Source: Lysobacter stagni (GTDB lineage: Bacteria; Pseudomonadota; Gammaproteobacteria; Xanthomonadales; Xanthomonadaceae). Taken from it: a stretch of 64,000 nucleotides of DNA. The DNA is taken from contig NZ_JASGBI010000001.1 in NCBI RefSeq assembly GCF_030053425.1, positions 2,984,001 to 3,048,000 of the forward strand, in the 5' to 3' direction. Below, one piece after another: positions 36,266 through 46,532 of the stretch (positions are counted from its first letter, which is position 1; each line of letters starts with the position of its first letter). Below the pieces are notes generated by a model, which saw only the letters and a list, made by a program, of their open reading frames with translations, did no database searches and was not told the DNA's origin. The position numbers were made by a program, and so were the translations under genes.

Positions 36266-37333
36266 ATGAGCCGATGGCTGATCGCGTTGATGGCAGCAGC
36301 GTGGCTGCTGATCGCTCCCCGCGTGCCTGCCGAGCCGGTGTCCAGCGACCAGGTGATGGCCCTGCCCGCCGAGTTGCGCGACCGCCTGCACCGCGAAGTC
36401 CTGTACGAACGGCCCAACACGCAGCAGCGCCTGGACCGCCTGGTGACCTTCCTGTTCTCGCCCGAAGGGCTGGGCATGTCCTATCAGGAAGACGGCAACT
36501 ACACGGTATCGGAAGCGTATACCGCGCGTGCTGCCAACTGCCTTTCCTTCACGATGCTCTTCATCGCGTTGGCGCGCGAAGCGAACCTCGACGTCTACCC
36601 GCAGGAGATCGAGGAAACACTGTCTTGGCGGCAGCACGACGGAACGCTGTACCTGAGCAACCACGTCAACGCCGCCGTGCGCGTGGGCAGCCGGCACTTC
36701 GTGGTGGACGTGGCGAACAACAACGTGATCGCCCGCGATGAAGCGGTGCCGATCAGCGACCGGCGTCTGCTGGCGCATTACTTCAACAACCTCGCCGTGG
36801 CGCGGCTGGAAGAAGGCGACTACGTCGCTGGCCTGGAGCAAATGGCACGGGCGCTGCAGCTGGATCCCGGCTATGCCAGCCACTGGAGCAACTCCGGCGT
36901 GCTGCACGTGCGCACCGGCGAGCTGGCGGCCGCCGACAATGACTACCGGCGCGCACTTTCCATCGATCCGCGCAACGCCAGCGCGCTGTTCAACGTGGCC
37001 AACCTGGCCGTGCGCACGGGCGACCATTCGCGCGAGAAGGAATTCCGCAACCGCCTGGTCGAAGTGCAGCGCACCGATCCGTTCCACCAGTTCCTGCTGG
37101 CGGTGAACTACGAACGCGACGGCGACCTCAAGCAGGCCATCCGCCATTACCGCCGCGCGATCCAGCTGCATCCGGAAGAGCATCGCTTCTACTCGGCGCT
37201 GGCCAACGCCTACGTCAAGAGCGGCCAGATACGGCGTGCGGTGCGCGCCCTCACCCGCGCCCAGGCGCTCAGCGACGGCGACACGCGCGCGGCCTACCGT
37301 GCCAAGCTCGACCGCCTGCGCGCGGCCCGCTGA
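36266..37333 (+). CDS. Secreted transglutaminase-like protein with TPR repeats
   Basis: A 355-residue protein with a signal peptide (cleavage near PAEP, residue 22). A transglutaminase-like domain has a putative triad Cys92 (ARAANCLSFTMLFIALARE), His133 (YLSNHVNAAV) and Asp148 (FVVDV). It is followed by about four TPR units (HYFNNLAVARLEEGDYVAGLEQMARALQLDPGYA; SALFNVANLAVRTGDH; HYRRAIQLHPEEHRFYSALANAYVKSGQ). It may act as a peptidase or scaffold in the periplasm. MSRWL is taken as the start because the signal peptide begins there. Confidence 0.85.
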   Translation: MSRWLIALMAAAWLLIAPRVPAEPVSSDQVMALPAELRDRLHREVLYERPNTQQRLDRLVTFLFSPEGLGMSYQEDGNYTVSEAYTARAANCLSFTMLFIALAREANLDVYPQEIEETLSWRQHDGTLYLSNHVNAAVRVGSRHFVVDVANNNVIARDEAVPISDRRLLAHYFNNLAVARLEEGDYVAGLEQMARALQLDPGYASHWSNSGVLHVRTGELAAADNDYRRALSIDPRNASALFNVANLAVRTGDHSREKEFRNRLVEVQRTDPFHQFLLAVNYERDGDLKQAIRHYRRAIQLHPEEHRFYSALANAYVKSGQIRRAVRALTRAQALSDGDTRAAYRAKLDRLRAAR

Positions 37334-37415
37334 CGACGATCCACCCCGGGCCGCGTCCCCTTCCGGGCGCCTATCGCGTTTGCACTATCCAAGGACCGAT
37401 CGGAAGGGGGCGAAC

Positions 37416-38246
37416 GTGCGGCACGAAATGCTGATGGCGAGGAAGAAACTGGTCCGCATCGCGCTGGAAAGCGCGGAACTACCCGGACTCCGCCTGATCG
37501 CCCGCCCCCTGTACCGGCGCCTGTTCAGCCGACCGTACCGTGGCGGAAACGCCTATTACGGCGCGTACCAGTCGCATGCCGAAGCGCTGGCCGATGCACC
37601 CTCGCTGCCGACCAGCTACGACCAGCCGGGCACCACCGGCATGTACATGGACCGGCACCGCAGCATCCGCGTGAGCGACTACCCGGTGGTGCACTGGCTC
37701 TCGCAGTTGCTCGCCGACGGACGCCATCGCATCTTCGACCTGGGCGGCCACATCGGCGTGACCTATTACGGTTTCCGGCGTTACCTGAGCTATCCGGACA
37801 CGCTGGAGTGGCGTGTCCACGACGTGCCTTCCGTGATCGACGCCGGCCGCGACTGGGCGCGCCAGTACGACCCGGACGGCCTGCTGCATTTCGCCGAGTC
37901 GCCGGAGGCGGCGGACTCGCACGACGTGCTGATCACCTGTGGCGCGCTGCAGTACCTGGACTACACGCTGCCGGAACTGCTCGGCCGCCTGCACAACGCA
38001 CCGCCGCACGTGCTGGTGAACCTCACGCCGATGCATCCCGAGCGCGGCTACGTCACGCTGCAGAACATGGGCAAGGCGGTGTTGCCATACCGCGTGATGG
38101 CGCGCCCGCAATTCCTCGCGCAGATGCAGTCGCTCGGCTACACGCTGGTGGATCACTGGCAATCGAAAGAACGCCACCTGCGCGTGCCGTTCGAGCCCGC
38201 CTGCACGCTCGACCACTACGCCGGCTTCTACTTCAAGCGCGCCTGA
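37416..38246 (+). CDS. TIGR04325-family methyltransferase-like protein
   Basis: A 276-residue protein with a SAM-type motif (HRIFDLGGHIGVTYYGFRRYL), then WRVHDVPSVIDAGRDWA, HDVLITCGALQYLDY and LVNLTPMHPERGYVTLQNMG, matching TIGR04325 putative methyltransferases, often found near polysaccharide genes. GTG 37416 has GGAAGGGGG upstream; an ATG at 37428 is possible. No polysaccharide genes adjoin it here. Confidence 0.82.
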   Translation: MRHEMLMARKKLVRIALESAELPGLRLIARPLYRRLFSRPYRGGNAYYGAYQSHAEALADAPSLPTSYDQPGTTGMYMDRHRSIRVSDYPVVHWLSQLLADGRHRIFDLGGHIGVTYYGFRRYLSYPDTLEWRVHDVPSVIDAGRDWARQYDPDGLLHFAESPEAADSHDVLITCGALQYLDYTLPELLGRLHNAPPHVLVNLTPMHPERGYVTLQNMGKAVLPYRVMARPQFLAQMQSLGYTLVDHWQSKERHLRVPFEPACTLDHYAGFYFKRA

Positions 38247-38259
38247 GGCACGAAGCGAC

Positions 38260-38286
38260 GAAGGCCTGCGCCGGACGCAGGCCTTC
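38260..38286. terminator. Bidirectional hairpin terminator
   Basis: GAAGGCCTGCG (38260-38270) pairs perfectly with CGCAGGCCTTC (38276-38286) over a 5-base loop. It sits between two convergent genes. Neither side has a long T run, so it is a weak intrinsic terminator or needs Rho. Confidence 0.75.
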
Positions 38287-38300
38287 GCGACGCACGACGC

Positions 38301-38852
38301 TTATTTCGCCGGCACGCTGCCCGGTGGGAACGTGGCGAACATCTTGTCCACGCCAGCCTGCACCTTCGCGTTGACCGCCTCGGGCGAATCCGGAACCGTG
38401 CCGGACGCCGTGCCGCGCCACACCGCCTGCTTGGTCTTCATGTCGAACATGTCGAGCACCAGCGTACCGACCTCGTACGTGCGCACCGTCGTGGTCGCCG
38501 ACCCCATGCCGACGCCGCCGCCCCATCGACCCCAACCGTAACCGCCCCAGGCCGGTCCGCTGTAGAAGGTATCCAGCGTCTGTTGCTGCTGTGTGGCGAC
38601 GTTGGCTGCGAGTCCGATGTCGGCATCGGTCCCGCTGGTCTGCCGCCAGCCCTTGGCCGCAAGGTGCGCATCGATGGCCGCCGTCACGCGCTGGTCGACC
38701 AGCGGCGAGCGGCCTTCGGGCTTCTTCAACCACGTGTAGGTGTGGTAGCTGCTGAACTGCGTGCCCGGATCGTAATCCGTGTGCACGGTCGGCGTGCTGG
38801 CGCAGCCCGCCAGCGCAGTCAGCAGTACCGCGCTCAATGCGAGTGACTTCAT
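38301..38852 (-). CDS. DUF4136 lipoprotein
   Basis: A 183-residue lipoprotein (LLTALAGC, Cys17) with the DUF4136 pattern: VHTDYDPGTQFSSYHTYTWLKKPEGRSPLVDQRVTAAIDAHLAAKGW, DADIGLAANVATQQQQTLDTF, a glycine-rich GPAWGGYGWGRWGGGVGMGS patch, and VLDMFDMKTKQAVWRGTASGTV. Family function is unknown, envelope-anchored. Confidence 0.92.
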   Translation of the reverse strand: MKSLALSAVLLTALAGCASTPTVHTDYDPGTQFSSYHTYTWLKKPEGRSPLVDQRVTAAIDAHLAAKGWRQTSGTDADIGLAANVATQQQQTLDTFYSGPAWGGYGWGRWGGGVGMGSATTTVRTYEVGTLVLDMFDMKTKQAVWRGTASGTVPDSPEAVNAKVQAGVDKMFATFPPGSVPAK

Positions 38853-39038
38853 GGGGGTTCTCCGTCAAGGGGAACAACTGGGTGGCACCGCGTCGCCGGT
38901 CAGCCCACCGCACATCGCCGCGGATGCCCGCGACATAGACCTTCCGCACGTGAAACGAACGTGAAGGATCGACGGCGTGCGATCCCGGAAAGTAGATACG
39001 CCGCAACGTGGCGTCCGTTCAACGTGAAGGAGCTTTCC

Positions 39039-40028
39039 ATGCGACGAGCGATCGAAGGCGTTGTCCTTGGCGTGGTGCTGGCCTGCGCGTGGGCGCAGGC
39101 ATGCGCGGCGGACGCCCTGCCTTCGTGGCGCGACGGGCCGTCGAGACAGGCGATCGTCGCGTTCGTGCAGAAGGTGACGACCGAAGGCGGAGCGGACTTC
39201 GTCGCGCCACCCGATCGCATCGCGACGTTCGACATGGACGGCACGCTGTGGGCCGAACAACCCGACTACGGGCAGGCGATGTTCATGCTCGACCGCATCC
39301 GCGCGCTCGCGCCGCAACATCCGGACTGGGCGACGACCGAACCGTACAAGTCGGCCATTGCCGGCGATGCGAAGGGATTGGCGGCAGCCGGCGAAGCGGG
39401 CCTGGCGAAGCTGCTGATCGAGACGCATACGGGCATGACGACGGAGGACTTCGACCGGACCGTGAGCGAGTGGATCTCCACCGCCAGGAATCCAAAGACC
39501 GGCAAGCGCTACGTCGACATGACGTACCAGCCGATGATCGAACTGATGGACTACCTGCGCGCGAATGGCTTCCGCACGTACATCGTTTCGGGCAGCGGAC
39601 AGGAATTCATGCGCCCCTGGGCGCAGGCGACGTTCGGCGTACCACCGGAACAGGTCATCGGTAGCCTCGGCGAACTCAAGTACGAACTGCGCGGCGATAC
39701 CCCGGTGCTGGTGAAGGGACCGAAACTGGTGCACATCGATGACGGCCCCGGCAAGCCGGCATCGATCGCTTACTTCATCGGCAAGCGTCCGATCTTCGCC
39801 TTCGGCAATTCCGACGGCGACCTGCAGATGCTGCAGTGGACAGCCGCCGGCGATGGTCCGCGTTTCGCCGGACTGGTCCACCACACGGACGGCAAGCGCG
39901 AGTTCGCCTACGACCGCGCCTCGCACATCGGCAAGCTGGACAAGGCGCTGGACGAAGCCACGCGCCGGCAGTGGACGGTGGTCGACATGGCCAAGGAATG
40001 GAACACGATCTACCCGCCGGCCAAGTGA
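39039..40028 (+). CDS. Secreted HAD-superfamily hydrolase (paralogue of the sulfatase-operon HAD)
   Basis: A 329-residue protein with a signal peptide (about residues 1-24, ACAA-D). Motif I is FDMDGTLW (Asp65, Asp67), then THTGMTTEDFDRTVSEWI, NGFRTYIVSGSGQEFMRPWA and RPIFAFGNSDGDLQMLQ. It is clearly homologous along its length to the cytoplasmic HAD protein in the sulfatase operon. AAGGAG precedes the ATG. Probably a periplasmic phosphomonoesterase. It runs convergent with the outer-membrane barrel gene of the Fap-like locus. Confidence 0.9.
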   Translation: MRRAIEGVVLGVVLACAWAQACAADALPSWRDGPSRQAIVAFVQKVTTEGGADFVAPPDRIATFDMDGTLWAEQPDYGQAMFMLDRIRALAPQHPDWATTEPYKSAIAGDAKGLAAAGEAGLAKLLIETHTGMTTEDFDRTVSEWISTARNPKTGKRYVDMTYQPMIELMDYLRANGFRTYIVSGSGQEFMRPWAQATFGVPPEQVIGSLGELKYELRGDTPVLVKGPKLVHIDDGPGKPASIAYFIGKRPIFAFGNSDGDLQMLQWTAAGDGPRFAGLVHHTDGKREFAYDRASHIGKLDKALDEATRRQWTVVDMAKEWNTIYPPAK

Positions 40029-40055
40029 TCCGGCGACACAGGTCATCGATCCGGA

Positions 40056-41507
40056 TCAGAACGAGATCGGCACGCGCGCGGTGAGCGTCATGTCCGGCGT
40101 GTCGCGGGTGACGCCCACGCCGAGCGCGACGTTCAACGAGACCTTCTCGTTGAAGCGGTAGGTGCCACCCAGCAGCAGCGTCCCCAGCGTGATGCGCACC
40201 GAGCCCGGTGTCGTCTGGCCGTTCTGCTTGGTCTTGCCGATGAGGCTGGTGTCGTAACCCAGGCTGATCGACGCCTTCTCGTTCAACGCCAGGCCCATGC
40301 CGAGGTTGAAGCCCCAGATGTCGCCGGCCTGCACGTCGCCCAGTTGTTCGGTGAGGCCGTTGAGCACCGTGCGCGAGACATTGCTGCGCTCGAAGTTGTA
40401 GAGGTAGCTGAAGGTGCCGAAGAACACGACCGGATCGGACGGATACAGCCAGGTCACGCCGGGCTGGATGGCCTCGAAGCCGGTGCCGGTGGGCAGCTCC
40501 AGCGGGAGACCGGTGCCGGTGGTGTTCTGCAGGCAGCGCTGCACGCAGTCGGTGACGACTTCGAACAGGTCCTTGCCCGTGCGGCTCTTGTAGCGCAGCC
40601 AACCGATGTAGAACGCCTTGTCCGGACCGCCGCGGTTGAGCTGGTAGCGCGCGGTCATCTCGACATCGCCCATGCCGTTGCCGTTGGCGTTGAACACGCG
40701 GTCCTGCGCGCTGCCGGTGAAGATCTCGCGGCTGACCGTGTCGGCGTTGAGGTAGACGTAGGGCACCTTGGCTTCCAGTTCGAAGCGACCACCGATGCCC
40801 ATGCGCCCGGTGATCGTGCCGATGCCGGAGGTGGTCTTCACCTGGCGTACGTCGATCAGTCCGATCAGGATCGCCGGGATGATAGTGAAGCCCACCAGCG
40901 CCACGCGGTCGGTGGCCGAATAGCCGTACTGGATCGACGGTTCCAGGATGAACTGCCCGGCTGGCGTGAGCACGCCGGGCTGGTCGAAGATCTGCGCCAC
41001 TTCCGGCGGACGCGTGACCGAATCCGGCGCCTGCCCGACCGGCCTCTGCCGTTGCGGCTGCGCCTGCTGCGGCGCCTGCTGCGCCTGCGCCTGTGCCTGT
41101 TGCTGCTGCGCCTGCTGCGCCGCCGGTGCGGGCGCCTGCTGTGCGAGCGAGGGCAGCACGGTACCGGGCGCGACACCGGCGCCACGTTCGTTGTTCAGAC
41201 GCTCCTCGTCGAGCGCGCGTTGCAGATCGGCGACGGCGCGCTCCTGCTGCACCATCGATTGGCGCAGTTCGTCCAGGCGCTGTGTCTGTGCGTTGATCTC
41301 GCGCTGAAGGCTGTCCAGCCGTGCCGCCTCCGCCGGATCAGGGGGAGGCGGTACAGCTGCCCCGCTCGCCGTCGGCTGCGCAGCCGGGCGGGCCGGCTCC
41401 AGTCCCTGCCACTGGTCCGACGCCTGCGCCTGCGCGGCCGAGGTCGCGGCAAGCCACAGGCAAGGAACGAGCATCAGGCGGCGGGGCATCTGCGGCGGGG
41501 TTCTCAT
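40056..41507 (-). CDS. Outer-membrane beta-barrel with N-terminal coiled coil, FapF-like
   Basis: A 483-residue exported protein. Layout: signal peptide (to about residue 27), a coiled coil (about 62-110, EAARLDSLQREINAQTQRLDELRQSM), a Gln/Ala/Pro linker (about 118-160) and a beta-barrel from about 170 ending in RVPISF, with the C-terminal Phe typical of BAM substrates. The barrel resembles the MetA-type phenol-degradation transporters. Coiled coil plus plug plus barrel is the design of FapF, the pore that exports Fap amyloid subunits. It is the last gene of a five-gene minus-strand cluster with a C39 peptidase. The FapF name is inferred. Confidence 0.8.
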   Translation of the reverse strand: MRTPPQMPRRLMLVPCLWLAATSAAQAQASDQWQGLEPARPAAQPTASGAAVPPPPDPAEAARLDSLQREINAQTQRLDELRQSMVQQERAVADLQRALDEERLNNERGAGVAPGTVLPSLAQQAPAPAAQQAQQQQAQAQAQQAPQQAQPQRQRPVGQAPDSVTRPPEVAQIFDQPGVLTPAGQFILEPSIQYGYSATDRVALVGFTIIPAILIGLIDVRQVKTTSGIGTITGRMGIGGRFELEAKVPYVYLNADTVSREIFTGSAQDRVFNANGNGMGDVEMTARYQLNRGGPDKAFYIGWLRYKSRTGKDLFEVVTDCVQRCLQNTTGTGLPLELPTGTGFEAIQPGVTWLYPSDPVVFFGTFSYLYNFERSNVSRTVLNGLTEQLGDVQAGDIWGFNLGMGLALNEKASISLGYDTSLIGKTKQNGQTTPGSVRITLGTLLLGGTYRFNEKVSLNVALGVGVTRDTPDMTLTARVPISF

Positions 41508-41571
41508 TCGTCGTCCTGTCGAAGGGTCCTTGGGTTACAACGCAGTCCGGAGACGGATCAGGGCGGAACGA

Positions 41572-42072
41572 TCAGGGCGGCGTCGAGGCCTGCAGGATCG
41601 CGTTGTGCAGCGTGGACTGGGTGTTCAGGTCCTGGAACGCGGCCAGCGTGTCGACGCCGACGTTCACGGTGGTGAGGGCGCGGATGTCCTGCCCGTCCAG
41701 CGAGTTCTGGATCAGCACGCCACTGAGGTTGCCGGCGGGTTCGAAGTGGTTGTTCGGTCCCACCTGCACCACCACGCCATCGTTGAAGCGCGCCAGTTCG
41801 CGCGCCTGGTCCGGGGTCATGCGGGCCACGTCGGGAATCTGCACGCGCGTGGTGGCGGCCAGTTCGCCGTTGACGAACACGGCCCGTTCGATGCCGAAGG
41901 ACAGCGTCATGCCGTGTTCGGTCATGAAGCCGCCGCGCAGGTCGTCCAGGAGCGCCGGATCGACCGCGACCCAGTCCGCCCCGAGGGCCGCGCCCGGAGG
42001 CGCGGCGGTGGCCGCGGCCGACGCAAGGGTCAGGCCGGCGGCAAGCAAGGTTGTCAGGCAAGGCGAGCGCAT
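41572..42072 (-). CDS. Small secreted protein with LRGG motif, FapE-position
   Basis: A 166-residue protein with a signal peptide (to about residue 24). LLDDLRGGF (LRGG at 45-48) looks like a double-glycine processing site. The rest contains GVLIQNSLDGQDIRALTTVNVGVDTLAAF, like the C-terminal signature of the two other secreted proteins in the cluster. No cysteine lies beyond the signal peptide, so the CxxC reported for Pseudomonas Fap subunits is missing. GAGGAGGG precedes the ATG; it follows the C39 gene by 11 bp. I do not recognise the family by itself. Confidence 0.75.
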   Translation of the reverse strand: MRSPCLTTLLAAGLTLASAAATAAPPGAALGADWVAVDPALLDDLRGGFMTEHGMTLSFGIERAVFVNGELAATTRVQIPDVARMTPDQARELARFNDGVVVQVGPNNHFEPAGNLSGVLIQNSLDGQDIRALTTVNVGVDTLAAFQDLNTQSTLHNAILQASTPP

Positions 42073-42083
42073 ACCCACCCTCC

Positions 42084-42785
42084 TCAGATGTCGCCCGGAC
42101 CACGCCGGGGCGTCACGATGTTGTAGAGGCTGTCGCGGGCGATGCCTGCGTCGAGCGGCGCCGGCGGTGCCGTACGCCAGTCGTTGGGCGCATTGAACTG
42201 CGCCAGGTCGCGCCGGTTGTGCACCACGAACAGAATGCGGTTGTCCCACAGTTTCTCGAAGCGGGAGCGCGGCATCGCACGCGTGCCGCGTGCCGGATCG
42301 CCGAGCAGTACCCGTCCGTTCTTCAGTCCTTTCACCACGACGAAATGGCGATAGCCGCGGTCGTTCAGCAGAACGATCGCGGGCAGGCCTTCTTCGGCGA
42401 GCCGGTCCAGCGGCTGTTCGAAACCGTCCGCCTGCAGGCCCATCGAGTTGAGATAGCGACGCATGTCGAGCATCGAGAAGCCGCGCTGGCGGATCTTCGC
42501 CTGGTCGCCCATCTCGTACATGCGCTGGAACACTTCGGCTTCCGTGACCGGCATGCCGTACTGGTAGGTCAGCAACGTGGCGGTGGCCGCCGATCCGCAG
42601 CTGAAGTCGAATTGCTGGCGAACGGTCGTCTTGAAGCGCGCCTCCTTGAGGCTGGTCACGTGAAGCGAATAGGCCCCGTTGGGCGGGACACGCAGATCCA
42701 CCGGGCCGGCCAGCAACGAGCCCGGTAGGAGGATCCACGCCGATGCCGCCAGCCAAGCACGGCGCCGGAGGGCACGCAGCCTCAT
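42084..42785 (-). CDS. C39-family peptidase, FapD-like
   Basis: A 233-residue protein with an N-terminal signal or anchor (residues 8-27) and a stand-alone C39 double-glycine peptidase domain: Cys63 (QFDFSCGSAATATLLTY), His147 (YRHFVVVKGL) and Asp163 (LLGDPARGT). There is no ABC transporter domain, unlike bacteriocin exporters, so it acts outside the inner membrane. FapD of Pseudomonas has this form. Its ATG overlaps the stop of the upstream small-protein gene. Likely substrates are the flanking LRGG proteins (inference). Confidence 0.88.
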   Translation of the reverse strand: MRLRALRRRAWLAASAWILLPGSLLAGPVDLRVPPNGAYSLHVTSLKEARFKTTVRQQFDFSCGSAATATLLTYQYGMPVTEAEVFQRMYEMGDQAKIRQRGFSMLDMRRYLNSMGLQADGFEQPLDRLAEEGLPAIVLLNDRGYRHFVVVKGLKNGRVLLGDPARGTRAMPRSRFEKLWDNRILFVVHNRRDLAQFNAPNDWRTAPPAPLDAGIARDSLYNIVTPRRGPGDI

Positions 42786-43204
42786 GGGCCGGTGTCCGCG
42801 AACTTCACGTTGACGATCATCGCGTTCTGGATCAGCACATTCGCGCCGGTGTTCTGGATCACCGTCGAGATGCCACTGGCGTTGGCGAACGATCCGGCGG
42901 TGACCGAGTTGTGTCCGGTCATCACGTCGTCGGCGACCGCGTCCTCGACGCGTCCGTTCACCCAGATGTCGTTGTCGACGTCGGTGCCGCCGCGCAGATC
43001 GCCCAGCGACTCCAGGTCCACCGCCGAGCCCAGTTCGCTCGAGTCGGGATGTTCGACGACGGCCACCGGTGGATCGGCGGCGATCGCGGTTGCCTGCGGT
43101 GGTGCGATCTCCGGTGTGGTCGCGTCCTGTGCGGACGCAACGCCGGTGCCGCACAGCGCGGCGGTAGTGCAAAGGCATATCAATGCAGAGCGGTTCAGTC
43201 GCAT
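42782..43204 (-). CDS. Small secreted protein with LRGG motif and shared C-terminal signature
   Basis: A 140-residue protein with a signal peptide (to about residue 26), a Pro/Ala region, then LESLGDLRGGTDVDND (LRGG at 70-73). The C-terminal 30 residues, GISTVIQNTGANVLIQ followed by NVKFADTGP, match the end of the glycine-rich protein upstream. ATG 43204 is chosen for GGGAG 7 bases away; ATG 43210 would add two residues. Translationally coupled to the C39 gene (ATGA). Possible minor subunit or nucleator; unproven. Confidence 0.72.
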   Translation of the reverse strand: MRLNRSALICLCTTAALCGTGVASAQDATTPEIAPPQATAIAADPPVAVVEHPDSSELGSAVDLESLGDLRGGTDVDNDIWVNGRVEDAVADDVMTGHNSVTAGSFANASGISTVIQNTGANVLIQNAMIVNVKFADTGP

Positions 43205-43346
43205 GGTCATGCTCCCTGCGTGATGCCCCGTTCGTGCGTCGCCTTCCTGGCGGAAGGCGTCCTGCCGGTGTCGGCCGACAGGACGCCCGTACGCACACGA
43301 CGACGTACCGGAAGCCCGAGAGTCTCCGGCACGTCGAGGGGAGCGC

Positions 43347-44633
<1,287 letters not shown>

Positions 44634-45072
44634 TGTTGTTCTCCTTTACGGTACGTCGGCTGGCACCCGGGGGAGGCACCGGTAAACGACGCAAAGAACT
44701 ACACGCATGGCCGGTGCCAACTTTCGTTCAGGCAGCCAAACCCGCTGATCTGCAAGGAGAATACGGCTGAACACCGCGAAGGGCACGGACCGCAGGCCCG
44801 ATCGGGGCGCGCGATCGCGCGCGGATGTTGCAAAAGTGGAACCGCGTTTGCGATGCATCCATGCAGGGGTGTCGCAAGTCGTGCGGCAACTGCCTGATCC
44901 GTTTGGGCAGGCGCGGCGGCGCCGGTATTCAGAAAGGCATTTCACGGTTGAAACGCTGGGCTTTGCAGCCATCTTTCAACGCATCCGATCGGCAATGCGT
45001 TCAATGCGTTGCGAGACGATCCTCAGACCGGACTGACGTTGCGACGCGGCAACGCCCGGATATTGTTGGGGT
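44634..45072. other. 439-bp upstream region of the Fap-like cluster
   Basis: No credible gene lies here. It holds the candidate sigma-54 promoter (44704-44720) and an inverted repeat GGCACCGG (44675-44682) / CCGGTGCC (44711-44718). About 230-270 bp upstream of the promoter is GTTGAAA (44947-44953) / TTTCAAC (44974-44980), at a distance where an enhancer-binding protein could act. It lies just downstream of rarA. No rarA terminator was found. Confidence 0.55.
44704..44720 (-). promoter_or_regulatory. Candidate sigma-54 (-24/-12) promoter of the Fap-like cluster
   Basis: On the minus strand, TTGGCACCGGCCATGCG has the TGGCAC -24 element and a GC dinucleotide at the exact -12 spacing (12 bp between GG and GC). 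The -12 box is ATGCG rather than TTGCA. Transcription would start near 44693, leaving about 60 bases of leader before the ATG at 44633. Confidence 0.55.
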
Positions 45073-46449
45073 TCACTCCCCAGCTTCGCTCACGCCACCC
45101 TCACGACGCGCGGTATCGCGATCGGCCCGCAGGCGATCAAGCTTCTCCTTGAGTTTGATCTCCAGACCACGCTCCACCGGCTCGTAGTACACCCGTTCGC
45201 CCATCGCATCGGGGAAGCCCGTCTGCGCGAGCGCGATGCCGCCCTCGGCATCGTGGTCGTAGCGATAACCTTTGGAATATCCCAGTTGTTTCATCAGCCG
45301 TGTCGGCGCATTGCGCAGGTGCAGCGGCACGTCCTGCGTGCCGTACTCGTGCACGTCGCTGCGCGCGGCGTTGTAGGCGGCGTACACCGCGTTCGACTTG
45401 GCCGTCGTCGCCAGGTAGATGACGATCTGCGCCAGCGCGAGCTCGCCTTCGGGACTGCCCAGTCGCTCGAACGTGTCCCAGGCATCCAGCGCCATCGGCA
45501 ACGCGCGCGGATCGGCCAGGCCGATGTCTTCCACCGCCATGCGCGTGATGCGGCGCGCCAGGTACGCGCGGTCGCAACCGCCGTCGAGCATGCGTGCCAG
45601 CCAGTACACCGCGGCATCGGGATTGGAGCTGCGCACCGACTTGTGCAATGCGGAGATCTGGTCGTAGAACTGCTCGCCGCCCTTGTCGAAACGACGCGTG
45701 CGGTCGGCCAGTACCTGCGCGAGCGTGGCGGGCGTGACTTCGCCGGCTTCTCCCTCGGCCAGCTCGGCGGCGATTTCCAGCAGCGTGAGCGCGCGTCGCA
45801 CGTCGCCATCGGCGGCCTGCGAGATTTCACGCAAGGCTTCATCGCTCACGATCAGGCCACGATCGCCCAGTCCACGTTCCTCGTCGTCCAGCGCCTGGCG
45901 CAACGCCAGCGTGATGTCGTCGACGGAGACCGCCTCCATCACGTGCACGCGGCAACGCGACAGCAACGCGGAGTTCAGTTCGAAGGACGGGTTTTCGGTC
46001 GTCGCGCCGACGAACAGGATGGTGCCGCGTTCGATGTGCGGCAGGAACGCGTCCTGCTGCGCCTTGTTGAACCGGTGCACCTCGTCCACGAACAGCACGG
46101 TGCGATGCCCTTCGGCGAACCGCTGTGCGGCCTCGGCCAGCACCTGGCGCACTTCCGGCAGGCCGGACAGCACGGCCGAAATCGCGCGGAACTCGGCGTC
46201 GGCGTACCTGGCCAGCAGCAGCGCGAGCGTGGTTTTTCCGCAACCCGGCGGGCCCCACAGGATCATCGAATGCACGCGTCCGGATTCGATCGCGCGACGC
46301 AGCGCCGAACGCGGCGCGAGCAGGCGCCTCTGCCCGACCATGTCGTCCAGCGTGCGCGGACGCATGCGCTCGGCCAGTGGTTGCATCGCGCTGCGGTCGA
46401 CGTGCAGCAGGTCTTCGGTCGCGGGGGAGGACGGGGTGCGGCGGGCCAC
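45073..46449 (-). CDS. rarA: Replication-associated recombination protein A (RarA/MgsA)
   Basis: A 458-residue AAA+ ATPase: Walker A GPPGCGKTT (66-74), Walker B LFVDEVHRFNK, sensor GATTENPSFELN, and the C-terminal tetramer domain (AVYWLARMLDGGCDRAYLARRITRMAVEDIGLADP; GTQDVPLHLRNAPTRLMKQLGYSKGYRYDHD). It acts at stalled forks with SSB. The GTG at 46449 gives an N-terminal tail before MQPLAERMRP; ATG 46389 is the conservative start. lolA and ftsK lie upstream on the same strand, a conserved order. Confidence 0.95.
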   Translation of the reverse strand: MARRTPSSPATEDLLHVDRSAMQPLAERMRPRTLDDMVGQRRLLAPRSALRRAIESGRVHSMILWGPPGCGKTTLALLLARYADAEFRAISAVLSGLPEVRQVLAEAAQRFAEGHRTVLFVDEVHRFNKAQQDAFLPHIERGTILFVGATTENPSFELNSALLSRCRVHVMEAVSVDDITLALRQALDDEERGLGDRGLIVSDEALREISQAADGDVRRALTLLEIAAELAEGEAGEVTPATLAQVLADRTRRFDKGGEQFYDQISALHKSVRSSNPDAAVYWLARMLDGGCDRAYLARRITRMAVEDIGLADPRALPMALDAWDTFERLGSPEGELALAQIVIYLATTAKSNAVYAAYNAARSDVHEYGTQDVPLHLRNAPTRLMKQLGYSKGYRYDHDAEGGIALAQTGFPDAMGERVYYEPVERGLEIKLKEKLDRLRADRDTARREGGVSEAGE

Positions 46450-46532
46450 GGGGCCTGTCTCGTGGAAACAATGCCCACACGATACCAACCCTGCGCGCCG
46501 GCGAGGCGCATACACGCTGGCCGTCGGCGGCC

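Noticed and set aside
44634..45072. Short genes in the gap between rarA and the Fap-like cluster
   Set aside because: The open frames have no plausible ribosome site, hydrophobic segment or recognisable motif.
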